DNA of 64,000 bases, taken from the NCBI GenBank assembly GCA_963844055.1, contig CAWJMN010000001.1:2666001-2730000 (forward strand), read 5' to 3'. Under the pieces are notes generated by a model, which had not been told where the DNA came from, did no database searches, and saw only the letters and a list, made by a program, of their open reading frames with translations. Origin of the DNA: CAWJMN01 sp963844055. Lineage in GTDB: Bacteria; Planctomycetota; Planctomycetia; Pirellulales; Pirellulaceae. The position numbers were made by a program, and so were the translations under genes. Of the stretch, positions 17,748-26,641 are shown in pieces; position 1 is the stretch's first letter, and each line of letters opens with the position of its first letter.

Positions 17748-17777
17748 ACCGCCTCCCCGGTCCTGCGGTGCTTTTTT
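17748..17777 (+). terminator. Terminator-like hairpin in the rnc leader
   Basis: ACCGC (17748-17752) and GCGGT (17765-17769) form a stem, with an alternative partner GCACC at 17737-17741 for the overlapping GGTGC. Six T follow at 17772-17777. It lies about 50 bases before the rnc ATG with no plus-strand gene before it, so it could act as an attenuator or RNase III target rather than an ordinary terminator. Confidence 0.4.
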
Positions 17778-17826
17778 CCGTGATGGATTTCGGATCGTGC
17801 CCGCCTGAGAACCGCTAGGAACTGCC

Positions 17827-18642
17827 ATGGCAGACCAGCAGCCTGCTGAACTGCACACTTCACCGGATGTTGCCGAGTCGACGATGTCGATCAAGGCTTC
17901 CATCGACATTGCGGACACAGCAAGTGACGCAACAACTCCACCAGAAGACATCTGGTCCAAGTGCGAACGTCGCTTGGGCTACACGTTTACCAATCGACAA
18001 CTCCTTCGCGCAGCACTAACGCACGCCTCCGGAGCCGAACATCGCCTTGCATCCAACGAGCGTTTGGAGTTCCTGGGAGATGCAATTCTAGGGTTCGTCA
18101 TCTGTGAGATCCTGTTTCGGCAGTTTCCCCAGTATCTAGAAGGGGACCTTACCAAGGTAAAGTCCGTCGTAGTTAGCCGACAAACCTGCGCCAAAATCAG
18201 TGAAGCGCTGGGCCTGCAAGAGTTCCTCATCTTGGGAAAGGGAATGACCACCAATCCCACCATTCCCCCATCGCTATTAGCCGACGTCTTTGAGTCGCTG
18301 GTAGCGGCGATCTATCTGGATGGTGGCGACGCGGCAGTTCGCCCCTTTATTACCGCCTATCTTGCGCCAGAGATCGAACTGGCTGCGGCAGGTGAGCTAG
18401 GTGGCAATTACAAATCCCTACTGCAACAACTCGCCCAAAGAGAGTTCGGCAACACTCCGACCTACCACCTCATGGATGAGAAGGGGCCCGATCACAGCAA
18501 GGTTTTCAAAATTGCTGCGCAGGTCGGCCCCAACAAGTACCAAGCTGCCTGGGGGCGCAACAAGAAAGAAGCCGAACAGCGAGCCGCTTGTAATGCATTG
18601 GCTGAAATCAAGGGAGAGCCCGCCCAATTCCCGTCGGACTAA
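17827..18642 (+). CDS. rnc: Ribonuclease III
   Basis: A 271-residue double-strand-specific endoribonuclease that processes rRNA and structured mRNAs. Residues 1-40 are an extra N-terminal extension not present in short RNase III forms. The nuclease domain starts near CERRLGYTFTNRQLLRAALTH, with the signature NERLEFLGDAILGFVI, and the second catalytic acidic pair in ADVFESLVAAIYLDGG. Residues about 190-262 are a dsRNA-binding domain (NYKSLLQQLAQREFGN, WGRNKKEAEQRAACNALAE). The next gene starts 8 bases after the stop, so they are likely co-transcribed. The leader contains a hairpin plus T6, which is of interest because rnc autoregulates through a leader hairpin in Escherichia coli. Confidence 0.95.
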   Translation: MADQQPAELHTSPDVAESTMSIKASIDIADTASDATTPPEDIWSKCERRLGYTFTNRQLLRAALTHASGAEHRLASNERLEFLGDAILGFVICEILFRQFPQYLEGDLTKVKSVVVSRQTCAKISEALGLQEFLILGKGMTTNPTIPPSLLADVFESLVAAIYLDGGDAAVRPFITAYLAPEIELAAAGELGGNYKSLLQQLAQREFGNTPTYHLMDEKGPDHSKVFKIAAQVGPNKYQAAWGRNKKEAEQRAACNALAEIKGEPAQFPSD

Positions 18643-18650
18643 GCATTCCC

Positions 18651-19559
18651 ATGTCCGAAACTTCGTCGGTGCCTCACGGCATTTTGCTCCTCACGGGGAG
18701 TGTAGATAGCCTACTCGCTGGCAAACTGCTGCAAGCACAAGGCATTCCCCTAACCGCCTACTTTTGGTCGCTCCCGTTTGGTCATGGCGCCAAACATGCC
18801 GTGGCTGCCGCCAATCAGCTGCAACTTCCCCTGCAGGTGATCGAAGTTGGTGAGCCGTATCTCAGCCAAGTCGTTAAGACGCCCCGATTCGGCCGTCAAC
18901 AAGGAGTGGCTCCATGCATCGATTGCCGCGTGTGGCTCTATCAGCAGGCGGCCGCCATCTTGAAAACCACGGGAGCAAGCTTTGTCGCCACGGGAGAGGT
19001 TGCCGGCCAGCGGCATGGCACGCAGCGCAAGCAAGACCTAGAGATGCTTGAGTTCCATTCAGGTCTAGCAGGGCGTGTCGTACGCCCGCTTTGTGGGCAA
19101 CTCTTGCCGGTCACCTTGCTGGAGCAATCGGGGCAGGTAAACCGCAGTAGCTTTCACCGATTCTATGGCACTTCTCGTAGCCCCCAGCAACAACTGGCGA
19201 TTTCGCTCGGCCTGAACGTCGATTTAGCAAGCACTTATGCCAGCCAGTGTCGACTGACATCTTCACCCACGGCGGAACGGGTTCGCCACCTGTTACAAAT
19301 CCAGTCGCCACTAACAAACCTGTCCGCTGGCCTCATGCAACTCGGCCGGCACTTCACTTCCGCTTCGGGGACTTTACTTGTTGTTGGACGCAACCAAGTC
19401 GAGAACGAGAAGATTGAACAGTTGTTTGCCGCAGGAAGTTCACCACAGCAAACACTGCTTTCGCTGCCCCAAAACAAAGGTCCGCTGGTCTTTGTCGATA
19501 ATGTGCAAGATCCAACAGCCATCGAACTGGCTAACGAACTATTAGAAAAATACGCTTAG
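18651..19559 (+). CDS. PP-loop tRNA-thiolation-like protein (MnmA/ThiI relative) with altered PP-loop
   Basis: A 302-residue protein of the PP-loop ATP pyrophosphatase group. The nucleotide loop reads LLLTGSVDSLLAGKLL where active members have SGGxDS. A conserved cysteine pair PCIDCRVWLYQQAA (near residue 88) and VATGEVAGQRHGTQRKQDLEMLE resemble the family of MnmA-like sulfurtransferases acting on tRNA uridine. The C-terminal about 100 residues have no clear domain. The loop change (Ser to Thr, Gly to Ser) may weaken ATP use, so activity is uncertain. It follows rnc by 8 bases and its stop overlaps the stop of the convergent DUF4129 gene by 3 bases. Confidence 0.75.
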   Translation: MSETSSVPHGILLLTGSVDSLLAGKLLQAQGIPLTAYFWSLPFGHGAKHAVAAANQLQLPLQVIEVGEPYLSQVVKTPRFGRQQGVAPCIDCRVWLYQQAAAILKTTGASFVATGEVAGQRHGTQRKQDLEMLEFHSGLAGRVVRPLCGQLLPVTLLEQSGQVNRSSFHRFYGTSRSPQQQLAISLGLNVDLASTYASQCRLTSSPTAERVRHLLQIQSPLTNLSAGLMQLGRHFTSASGTLLVVGRNQVENEKIEQLFAAGSSPQQTLLSLPQNKGPLVFVDNVQDPTAIELANELLEKYA

Positions 19560-21610
19560 TAGTTACTTTGAAGTTGCTGCCACAACTTACCCAGGTGCGT
19601 CAAACTGGGCCCCTCTGCGGGAACACGTCGAGCATAGGCCACCTGGGAATACAGGTCCCCCAGCAGTTGCAAGCCCGGAGCTAACCCAGGAAATTGCAAA
19701 GCCATCTGCTCTACGTATTCCTGCGGCGTCTGCTCGGACTTGCGTGGAAGTCCTCGGTCGGCTCCCCAGGCTTCCAGCGCTTCAAACTCGTACCGCACGA
19801 GTGCCTCTGGCGTCAGCGTACATCCTTGAGCATTGAAGGGGCTCGCGTACTCGCTAAACCTTCGGCGAGGAGGTGCTGCTGCCCGGACGGGCTCGGCTTC
19901 ACTTGCTTTGGCCGCGGCTTTGCCCCCCATGAGGTAAGCCCAGAATGCCCGCCACTCGGTGAGGAACTGCTGCCATGCTTGAGCTAGCTCGGCTCGAAAA
20001 TAGTACGCCATGACCAGCACACCAATGGCCACCAACAAATAGAACAAGCCTTGCATCGCTCCTCCGAGCGTGAACGTCGGCATTGATGGCAGCCTTGACG
20101 GGGCAGGGGGTGGAGTCGGTGGTGGTGGTGTCTGGCTAACATTGCTGCCAGACGAGGGAGCCGGGGGCCTCTCTTGGCTTTGTGGGTTTTCGGGAGGCTT
20201 TTGCGTAGTATTAGAATCAGCCCCTTGCTTGGGTTGCTCCCCGCCGGACGCCCCTTTGCCCCCTTTCCCCTCGTCAGGCTTTCCCTTTTCGCCAGCCCCC
20301 GAGCCACTCTCCTTGGCTGATGAATTCTTCTCCACGGAAGAGCCTCCCGATCCCTCCTTAGAAGACGAAGTACCGTCTCCCTTGGGCTTTTCGCCACCGG
20401 CTGGCTGGTTACCGCTGCTCCCCTTCGCTTCACCGCCGTTTGCGCCGTCTTTGGATTTCTCGCCGTTGGAACCTTTTTCACCAGAAGCTGCCGCTTCAGA
20501 ACCTCCCTTGCCGGAATCTCCGCCGGGAGACTTATTGGGTGGATCACTTGGTGGCGCTGACTTACCACCCGACTGCGTTCCCGCTGCGCCCCCTGCATCC
20601 TTAGAACTCTCCGGCGTTGGCGGCGTCGCAGAACCTGACTTCCCTTTCGCCCCCTCAGGCCCCACGCCCACTACAGAAGCCTTTCGCGCGGGAGACGTGA
20701 TTTGAATCTGTGCCCAGCGCAGCTGAGTGACCGAGTATTCCGGATTCCGGCGGGGCAAGATCAAGCAAACCACCAAAATCCCTAGTCCCATCACAAGCCC
20801 CAGCCCTAACCAGCGGGCAGTCATGGAGACAGGCATCTCGAGGTTTCGTTGACGTAAGTACCGGCGAATGTTGAGAAAGCTGGTTGTTACTAAAAGTCCC
20901 ATTGCGCTGGCGACATAGGTCACGAGCAACTGAAACGTGTAACGCCGCATTTCCAACGTTCTCTCCCCTAAGAAGAGATTGCCGATCCCAAATAGAGGGA
21001 TCGCTGCGATGGCAAAGTAAGCCACCCACAGTCCCGGGGTATGGACTTTCGTTCCCAAGGAAAACCAATCCTGCCACCAATTCGATTCACGCGGCTCGAC
21101 CAAAGGCTGCGGCCCGCTTTTCACGGGCTCTGGATTCGCAGCGGGTTTTGGGGCAGGTCGCCAAAGCCGCTTCAGTAGCCCTTGCCCTGAGGTATCTTTT
21201 CGACCTTCAATTAATGTGCAATCCCAAGTCAGCTGATTGGCACTCCACCAAACCACGCCCATGAGCAGCAAACTAATCATCGGACTAACCGACGCCAGAG
21301 GACCCGTGAATTCCACAAACCGCAGCAGGGCGATAAACACCACAGCGCCCAGTGCCGCACCAAACGGGGCAGCGTAGCCGGCCGACTCTTCCATCGAGAT
21401 TCGGGCAACTGCCACGGTCCCCATCACAAACATCGCCATCACAAAGCAGAGGCGGGCGTTGAACTCGCCTTGATAGAACACCTGAATCAAAAAGAAAACG
21501 AGGCTCCCTACCATCAGCATGATCAGCACGGGGCTAATCGCAACGACAGCATAGTCGGCAAGTGTTTCGACGGAGCGTTTTCGTGAAAACATAACAGCGA
21601 ACGCCTTCAA
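19556..21610 (-). CDS. DUF4129 membrane protein with long Gly/Ser/Lys-rich linker
   Basis: A 684-residue membrane protein. Seven hydrophobic segments occupy residues about 20-290. Residues about 315-505 are a low-complexity stretch rich in Gly, Ser, Lys, Pro and Glu (GEKGSNGEKSKDGANGGE). One more helix (GLFYLLVAIGVLVMAYYF) follows, then a C-terminal DUF4129 domain (VRYEFEALEAWGADRGLPRK, EYVEQMALQFPG). DUF4129 normally ends TgpA-type transglutaminase proteins in MoxR-DUF58 clusters, but no transglutaminase core was seen here. It is last in a minus-strand set after DUF58 and MoxR, 6 bases downstream of DUF58. Function is unknown; a cell-envelope role is inferred from context. Confidence 0.85.
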   Translation of the reverse strand: MKAFAVMFSRKRSVETLADYAVVAISPVLIMLMVGSLVFFLIQVFYQGEFNARLCFVMAMFVMGTVAVARISMEESAGYAAPFGAALGAVVFIALLRFVEFTGPLASVSPMISLLLMGVVWWSANQLTWDCTLIEGRKDTSGQGLLKRLWRPAPKPAANPEPVKSGPQPLVEPRESNWWQDWFSLGTKVHTPGLWVAYFAIAAIPLFGIGNLFLGERTLEMRRYTFQLLVTYVASAMGLLVTTSFLNIRRYLRQRNLEMPVSMTARWLGLGLVMGLGILVVCLILPRRNPEYSVTQLRWAQIQITSPARKASVVGVGPEGAKGKSGSATPPTPESSKDAGGAAGTQSGGKSAPPSDPPNKSPGGDSGKGGSEAAASGEKGSNGEKSKDGANGGEAKGSSGNQPAGGEKPKGDGTSSSKEGSGGSSVEKNSSAKESGSGAGEKGKPDEGKGGKGASGGEQPKQGADSNTTQKPPENPQSQERPPAPSSGSNVSQTPPPPTPPPAPSRLPSMPTFTLGGAMQGLFYLLVAIGVLVMAYYFRAELAQAWQQFLTEWRAFWAYLMGGKAAAKASEAEPVRAAAPPRRRFSEYASPFNAQGCTLTPEALVRYEFEALEAWGADRGLPRKSEQTPQEYVEQMALQFPGLAPGLQLLGDLYSQVAYARRVPAEGPSLTHLGKLWQQLQSNY

Positions 21611-21616
21611 ACCCCA

Positions 21617-22945
21617 TTATCGAGTTAAAGAGACCTGTTGGCAAATTTCTCGGATCGAATCCTCATTTTGCAGGTGTCGTGTTTCAATCCCTTCGGCCAA
21701 GAACGGCGCACTCGCTTGGGCAAAGTCATACGTCTCAAAGACCGCCAAGACAACCGTTACTGCAAAGCCGCGCCGGCGAAGGCTACCCAGCGCCAGCGCA
21801 TGCTGTACGGTCCCCTCCGGCAGAAGCACGATCAACGTTGCATCGCGAGGAAGGTTTCCCGCCATTTCCAGCACAAAACGGTCAAACGGCAGCCCATCAT
21901 TCAGCTCCAAACGGGCCAACGTCTCCATGATCTGCCGAAGGGTTTCCGGACCGGTTGCAGTCGGCACCTGGATGGGGCGCAAACGTTCATTGCGCAACTC
22001 TTTCGAGGCTGACTGGTGGGCGCCGCCCCGATTTTCCGCCTGCATCGGCACTTTCGATTCGGCTTGCTGTTCCGAATGGTATCGCTCGGCCGCATCGCGG
22101 CCATTGCTGACAAGTCCCACCTGCTGGCCTTGCTGATATAGGCCATCCGCAATCGACGCGGCAGCGGTTATCAGTAGGTCACTTCGAACCGGCTCATGCG
22201 CAGGTGAAAAAGCCGCGCGATGAAACTCCAGCATCAATGTGGCACCGGCAATCGTTGAGGGTTCAAACACCTTGCTATGTAGACTTCCGGTACGGGCAGA
22301 AGCCGCCCAGTGAACCCGCCGCAAGGAGTCTCCCCTTTGATACTGCCGTATGCCGGAAATCCGCGTGGGATCTTCATACAGTTGCATGGCAACCCGAACT
22401 TCGCCCAACATCTTTCGCGATGCCACCTCATAGCCGGCCAGAGGAATCACCTTGGGCATCACCAGCAAAAACAATGGTTCTGTTGCCACACGATACTGTC
22501 GGTCGAGACCAAACAGGTCTCCCGTTTCCACAACCACGGGACCAATTCGATAGTACCCACGGCGATTACAGCGAATTTGATACAAGAGGTTCTTTGTTTC
22601 GTTTCGCTTTAGCGAACAAATCGTAATCGGTTCCCCAATCACTTCCAGGGCAGGGGGGCGATACATGCGGGCCGCAGGTGGGATTACATCTTCCGCCAAA
22701 ACCCACGGTACGGATAAGGTGCCACGATTCTCGAGAACGATCATCATCGTGACCGTTTCCCCCAACTTCACTTTGGATTTACTCGCTTTTCGAGATGCTA
22801 CGAGCCCGCGTGACCAAGTGCGAGTAAGCAGACGACTAAGCGCCAAAAGTGCCAAAAGTGCGTACATCGCATAGGCGAGCAGTCCCAGGTCAAACACAAT
22901 GGCGACCAACAGGACAAGCAGTGCTCCCGCCACATAGAGCATCAT
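21617..22945 (-). CDS. DUF58 domain membrane-anchored protein
   Basis: A 442-residue protein. Residues about 1-45 form two membrane helices, followed by a beta-rich stretch (KVKLGETVTMMIVLENRG). The DUF58 signature RGDSLRRVHWAASARTG lies near residue 205. The C-terminal part resembles a von Willebrand A fold (GATLMLEFH near 230) but its ion-binding motif is not clear. DUF58 proteins nearly always pair with a MoxR ATPase and are thought to assist assembly of a partner complex. The ATG overlaps the MoxR stop codon (ATGA arrangement), which shows coupling and supports the MoxR C-terminus being read in that frame. Confidence 0.88.
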   Translation of the reverse strand: MMLYVAGALLVLLVAIVFDLGLLAYAMYALLALLALSRLLTRTWSRGLVASRKASKSKVKLGETVTMMIVLENRGTLSVPWVLAEDVIPPAARMYRPPALEVIGEPITICSLKRNETKNLLYQIRCNRRGYYRIGPVVVETGDLFGLDRQYRVATEPLFLLVMPKVIPLAGYEVASRKMLGEVRVAMQLYEDPTRISGIRQYQRGDSLRRVHWAASARTGSLHSKVFEPSTIAGATLMLEFHRAAFSPAHEPVRSDLLITAAASIADGLYQQGQQVGLVSNGRDAAERYHSEQQAESKVPMQAENRGGAHQSASKELRNERLRPIQVPTATGPETLRQIMETLARLELNDGLPFDRFVLEMAGNLPRDATLIVLLPEGTVQHALALGSLRRRGFAVTVVLAVFETYDFAQASAPFLAEGIETRHLQNEDSIREICQQVSLTR

Positions 22946-23936
22946 TTGCCCGTCTCACTAAGCATGGGAACGGCAATTTCCGCAATTAGCTCATCAATCA
23001 CATGCGCCGTCGTTTGCTTGGCCAGCCTAGCCTCTGGCTTTAACAGGATGCGATGCGTCAGCACCGGGCTTGCAATGCGTTTCACATCGTCAGGCAACAC
23101 AAAAGCTCGGCCGCGAATGGCCGCCATCGCCTGTGATGCGCGAAACATAGCAATGGCCGCACGCGGCGAAGCGCCCGCGCAATAGAGTCGTGATTGCGCG
23201 TGTCATGAACGATCTGCAGCAAGTACCTCCGCAGCTTTTCATCGACGTAAATCTCACGAACACTTTTCTGACACGCAACCAACTCTTCCGCAGAAGCCAC
23301 CGGTTGCAAACTATCCAGTGGATGAGAATGCTGCAGCAGATCCAGTAACTTCAGTTCGTCGTCAAAACTAGGATAGCCGAGGCTAAACCGCATTAAGAAC
23401 CGATCGAGCTGAGCCTCTGGCAAAGCAAAGGTCCCCTCATGATCAACAGGGTTCTGCGTTGCAATGACCAAGAATGGCGGGCCTAGCCGGTAGGTAGTAC
23501 CATCCACCGTTACGCGAGATTCAGCCATTGCTTCAAGCAAGGCCGCCTGAGCGCGAGGGGTTGCGCGGTTAATCTCATCAGCCAACAATACCTGGGCAAA
23601 GACAGGCCCTGGGCGAAACTCAAACTCGCTGGACTTCTGGTTAAAGATCGAAGTTCCCGTCACATCCGACGGAAGCAGGTCCGGCGTGCACTGAATTCTT
23701 TTAAACGTACACCCCAAGCTCTGCGCCAAAGCACGGGCCAGCATTGTCTTGGCAACACCGGGAACATCCTCTAGCAAAAAATGCCCGTCACACAGCCACG
23801 CAACCAGCGAAAGCAAGATTTGCGGCCGTTTGCCAACAATCACTCGCTCTACGTTCGTCAAAATCTTTTTGGCAAACCCGTTTACATCCGCCACGATCGA
23901 TCCTTTGCAACACACGTGCTGGTCATTCTCTTCCAT
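22942..23936 (-). pseudogene. MoxR-family AAA+ ATPase, frame broken by a one-base deletion
   Basis: The N-terminal 284-codon frame holds the AAA+ core: Walker A LEDVPGVAKTMLARAL near residue 55, Walker B-like VLLADEINRATPRAQAALLE, and IATQNPVDHEGTFALPEAQL. After NHDSIARA it should continue GASPRAAIAMFRASQAMAAI, which is encoded without stops in the next frame to a stop at 22942. The frames join at about 23174-23180 if one base is restored. The lost base lies in a GC-rich run, so a sequencing error is more likely than decay, because everything else is conserved. MoxR ATPases act as chaperones with DUF58 partners. The downstream DUF58 start overlaps the stop of this gene. Confidence 0.85.
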
Positions 23937-24022
23937 TCCCTGGAAGTTGATCGTAGTTCACCCGACAGCCTACAACCATCCCCAAGATTTGCAGTTTTGC
24001 CCGGCAAGATCACTCCGGCAAC

Positions 24023-24052
24023 AAAAAAGGCCTAGCGATGAAGCTAGGCCTT
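24023..24052 (-). terminator. Rho-independent terminator of the thioredoxin-NHL gene
   Basis: A perfect 10-bp stem AAGGCCTAGC / GCTAGGCCTT with a 6-base loop, followed on the minus strand by six U. It lies 30 bases after the stop of the thioredoxin-NHL gene and separates it from moxR. Confidence 0.85.
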
Positions 24053-24081
24053 GAAAACGGCTTAATACAAACGGGAGAACT

Positions 24082-26214
24082 CTATTCCCCCTCAGGAACC
24101 TTGTGATCCAAGGTGATCACCGCTTCTGTCCCTTCGCTGGAGACCTTCAGCGGGATCTCAAAGACGACCGCACCGGTCTTACAGACGCCGTCGTCTCCCG
24201 CTTTGCAGAAGAAGACCGGCATGGAAACATGGATTACATCATCCCCGTCGCCGGTGATTTTCAGGTCAAAGTCAAAGCTGTCCGAAGGTGGCGCCAACTT
24301 TGTCTTACCAAAGGATGCTCGGTCCACCACGCCGGCCTCTTGCGGCGAATCAATCCAGTAAGACATGGGGGCCAGCGGATTAATCTTCCAGCCCTCAGGG
24401 AAGTGCAACGACACCTTGACCTTCACCGTGCCAGCCGTCGACTTCACATGGACCGGTGCCAACTTCTCCGTGGCAGCTCCCTTGAACGAAGGCTTTTTAT
24501 CCTTGGGAGCACCTGCAATCGCCGCAGTTTCAGCAGTCGCCTTGGCAGGAGCCGACAGCCCTTCCACCGTGAATGTCCCCACCTTGCCAGTGGCGATATC
24601 GACCGTACGGATCAAATGGTTGTTGGTATCCGCTACATAGAGCTTTCCACCTGCAATGGCCAATCCGGCAGGCTCGTCAAATGTACCGGCCGCATCATCT
24701 TTACCATGTTCGCCAGTGCCGGCAATCGTCGTTACGGCGCCAGTCTTCGCATCCACTTGCTTGATCTTCGAATTGTAGGTGTCTGCTACATAGATCGAGC
24801 CATCGTGATAAGCCACCGCCAACGCATGCTGCAACAGCGCCTTGTTCTTGGGGCCATCGACATCGCCAAACGTAAAGAGCCGTCCGCCGGGGCGATCGCT
24901 GGTTCCGATCACCGTTCGAACGCTCCCCTTGCCATTGAGGGGAACTGCACGAATGGAACTTCCTTCGCTGTCTGCGACATACAGCCATGTGCCGTCGCTG
25001 GTTAGCCCGCTAGGCTGCGCAAACGAAGCAAAACCTTCTTCATAGGGACGACGTGGCAGCAAAGGACCATCCACGATGTCTTCGCGTCCATTGCCGGCAT
25101 AGGGGCCAATTTCCGCCTCACCAAGGGCCATCTTCCAAATCTGGTGAGGACCTGCCATGGCGATATAAAGTGCATCTTCATGAATCCATAGATCCCATGG
25201 ACTGCTCAGCGCTGTATGCATCGGCAGCCCCGCGTATCGCTTGGGCAATTCGCCCTTTTTGCGGGCGGCATCAAGTCCCGGCCAGGGGTTCTCAGCCTGG
25301 CGACCGGTACCCGCAATGGTGGAGACTCGCTTCGTCTTCAAATTGACTTTGCGTAGGTTGTGGTTGTCCGTGTCAGCGACGTAAAGGAAATCACCCTTGA
25401 GCGCACATCCTTGGGGATGGTTGAACTGAGCCTTGTCAAAGTCACCATCTCGAACCCCCTCAATGCCGCTGCCGATAACTTGCTGCAGTTTTCCGTCCAA
25501 AGACGAAACCACAATCCGATGATGGTTGCTATCCGTGATGAACAGGCGCCCTCCCGCTTCATCGGCCAAAACCTTACCTGGAAAAAGCAAAGGGGTTGGG
25601 GCAAGCTTATCCCGTTCAAGCTCTAACTTGAAAGGACCGTCCGTCATGAGCTTCTTGCTGCGGTAGTACGCAATCCCCGGCTTCAGCTGAGCAACTACTT
25701 CTTCCGCCTTGAATTCACCGCTGCGCCCCCAAACCGCTTTCCCCTCGGGATCGATTAGCAGTACCGTGGGCCAACTATTGATGCTGCACACGTCCCAAAA
25801 CTCATGCTCTGCATCATTCAAAACAGGATGTTCGATGTCGTACCGCAGAACGGCATCCAGAATGTTTTGGTCCTGCTTCTCAGTATCGAATTTCGCCGAA
25901 TGGACCCCTACGACCACCAGATCATTAGGAAACTCTTTCTCTAGCTTTTTCAGTTCCGGCAGGATGTGCATGCAGTTGATGCAGCAGTAGGTCCAGAAGT
26001 CGATCAGGACGAACTTCCCTTTGAGGTCTTCCTTCTTCAAGGCTCGGCTGTTGAACCAAGCCGCATCCTTGGGGAATTCCGGCAGATCTAATCGCCGGGT
26101 GAATGGGTTTTTCCCACCCTGTGCCATGGCAGGGGAAGCAATCGTCAACAAGGCCAAGACCATCGCTAAGGCCAAGCCAACCTTGGAAGACCTAAAGAAT
26201 TTCTGGAAGCTCAT
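24082..26214 (-). CDS. Exported thioredoxin-fold plus NHL-repeat protein (NHLRC2-like) with DsbD-like C-terminus
   Basis: A 710-residue exported protein. A signal peptide covers residues 1-31 (ASPAMAQ). A TlpA-type thioredoxin domain follows (residues about 40-185) with active site FWTYCCINCMH, that is CINC, and the cis-Pro in SWPTVLLIDPEG. From about 205 to 560 is an NHL beta-propeller (LFITDSNHHRIVVSSLDGK, FLYVADTDNHNLRKVNL, LYVADTNNHLIRTVDI). The last 110 residues resemble the thiol-disulfide DsbD N-terminal domain (FPEGWKINPLAPMSYW). The fusion matches human NHLRC2 in its first two parts. Redox work in the periplasm is inferred. A stem-loop terminator lies just after the stop. Confidence 0.88.
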   Translation of the reverse strand: MSFQKFFRSSKVGLALAMVLALLTIASPAMAQGGKNPFTRRLDLPEFPKDAAWFNSRALKKEDLKGKFVLIDFWTYCCINCMHILPELKKLEKEFPNDLVVVGVHSAKFDTEKQDQNILDAVLRYDIEHPVLNDAEHEFWDVCSINSWPTVLLIDPEGKAVWGRSGEFKAEEVVAQLKPGIAYYRSKKLMTDGPFKLELERDKLAPTPLLFPGKVLADEAGGRLFITDSNHHRIVVSSLDGKLQQVIGSGIEGVRDGDFDKAQFNHPQGCALKGDFLYVADTDNHNLRKVNLKTKRVSTIAGTGRQAENPWPGLDAARKKGELPKRYAGLPMHTALSSPWDLWIHEDALYIAMAGPHQIWKMALGEAEIGPYAGNGREDIVDGPLLPRRPYEEGFASFAQPSGLTSDGTWLYVADSEGSSIRAVPLNGKGSVRTVIGTSDRPGGRLFTFGDVDGPKNKALLQHALAVAYHDGSIYVADTYNSKIKQVDAKTGAVTTIAGTGEHGKDDAAGTFDEPAGLAIAGGKLYVADTNNHLIRTVDIATGKVGTFTVEGLSAPAKATAETAAIAGAPKDKKPSFKGAATEKLAPVHVKSTAGTVKVKVSLHFPEGWKINPLAPMSYWIDSPQEAGVVDRASFGKTKLAPPSDSFDFDLKITGDGDDVIHVSMPVFFCKAGDDGVCKTGAVVFEIPLKVSSEGTEAVITLDHKVPEGE

Positions 26215-26625
26215 GTAGAGGTTACCTCGCTACTTCTTAAACAACTGCCGCCCAACACCGGTTTGTGGTAGCCAAAGCAGGAAACTCGGACGGCCCGCAA
26301 AGCGTCTAAACCTTTGCCTAAATCTCCCCCAATCGTATACGACCAAATTGCCAAAGTGAACATGGCGTTAACAATCGACGCTAGCACGGGGTCAACTCGG
26401 CGGTTTCTGACGCTTGCAAGGAGCTCTCAAGACACTCCAAAATCCGCTAGCTCACCCCGATAGCTAACAATTCCGACACAAGAATGACCCGCACGCACCC
26501 TATTTCTCCTATTTTCACATACAATAGAAGTGAATTCTTTCCTGAATATTTGCCTAATCCCCCCAGTCAATCGCTCTTTGAAAAAGGTTTGCAGCAAGTT
26601 TGCTGATTCGCCGATTTAACCGTAG

Positions 26626-26641
26626 TGGCTTGGATATTGCT
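26626..26641 (+). promoter_or_regulatory. Sigma-54-type (-24/-12) promoter candidate upstream of the DUF1573 gene
   Basis: TGGCTTGGATATTGCT matches the RpoN consensus TGGCACGNNNNTTGCW at all the critical positions: TGGC at 26626-26629, TTGC at 26637-26640, and the correct spacing between GG and GC. Start of transcription would be near 26652, giving a leader of about 195 bases. The window also encodes RpoN. The pattern is fairly rare by chance but not unique. Confidence 0.6.

Noticed and set aside
20070..20705. A 211-codon plus-strand frame rich in Pro, Ser and Leu
   Set aside because: It is the antisense of the Gly/Ser/Lys-rich linker of the DUF4129 gene. Low-complexity coding sequence often gives long open antisense frames.
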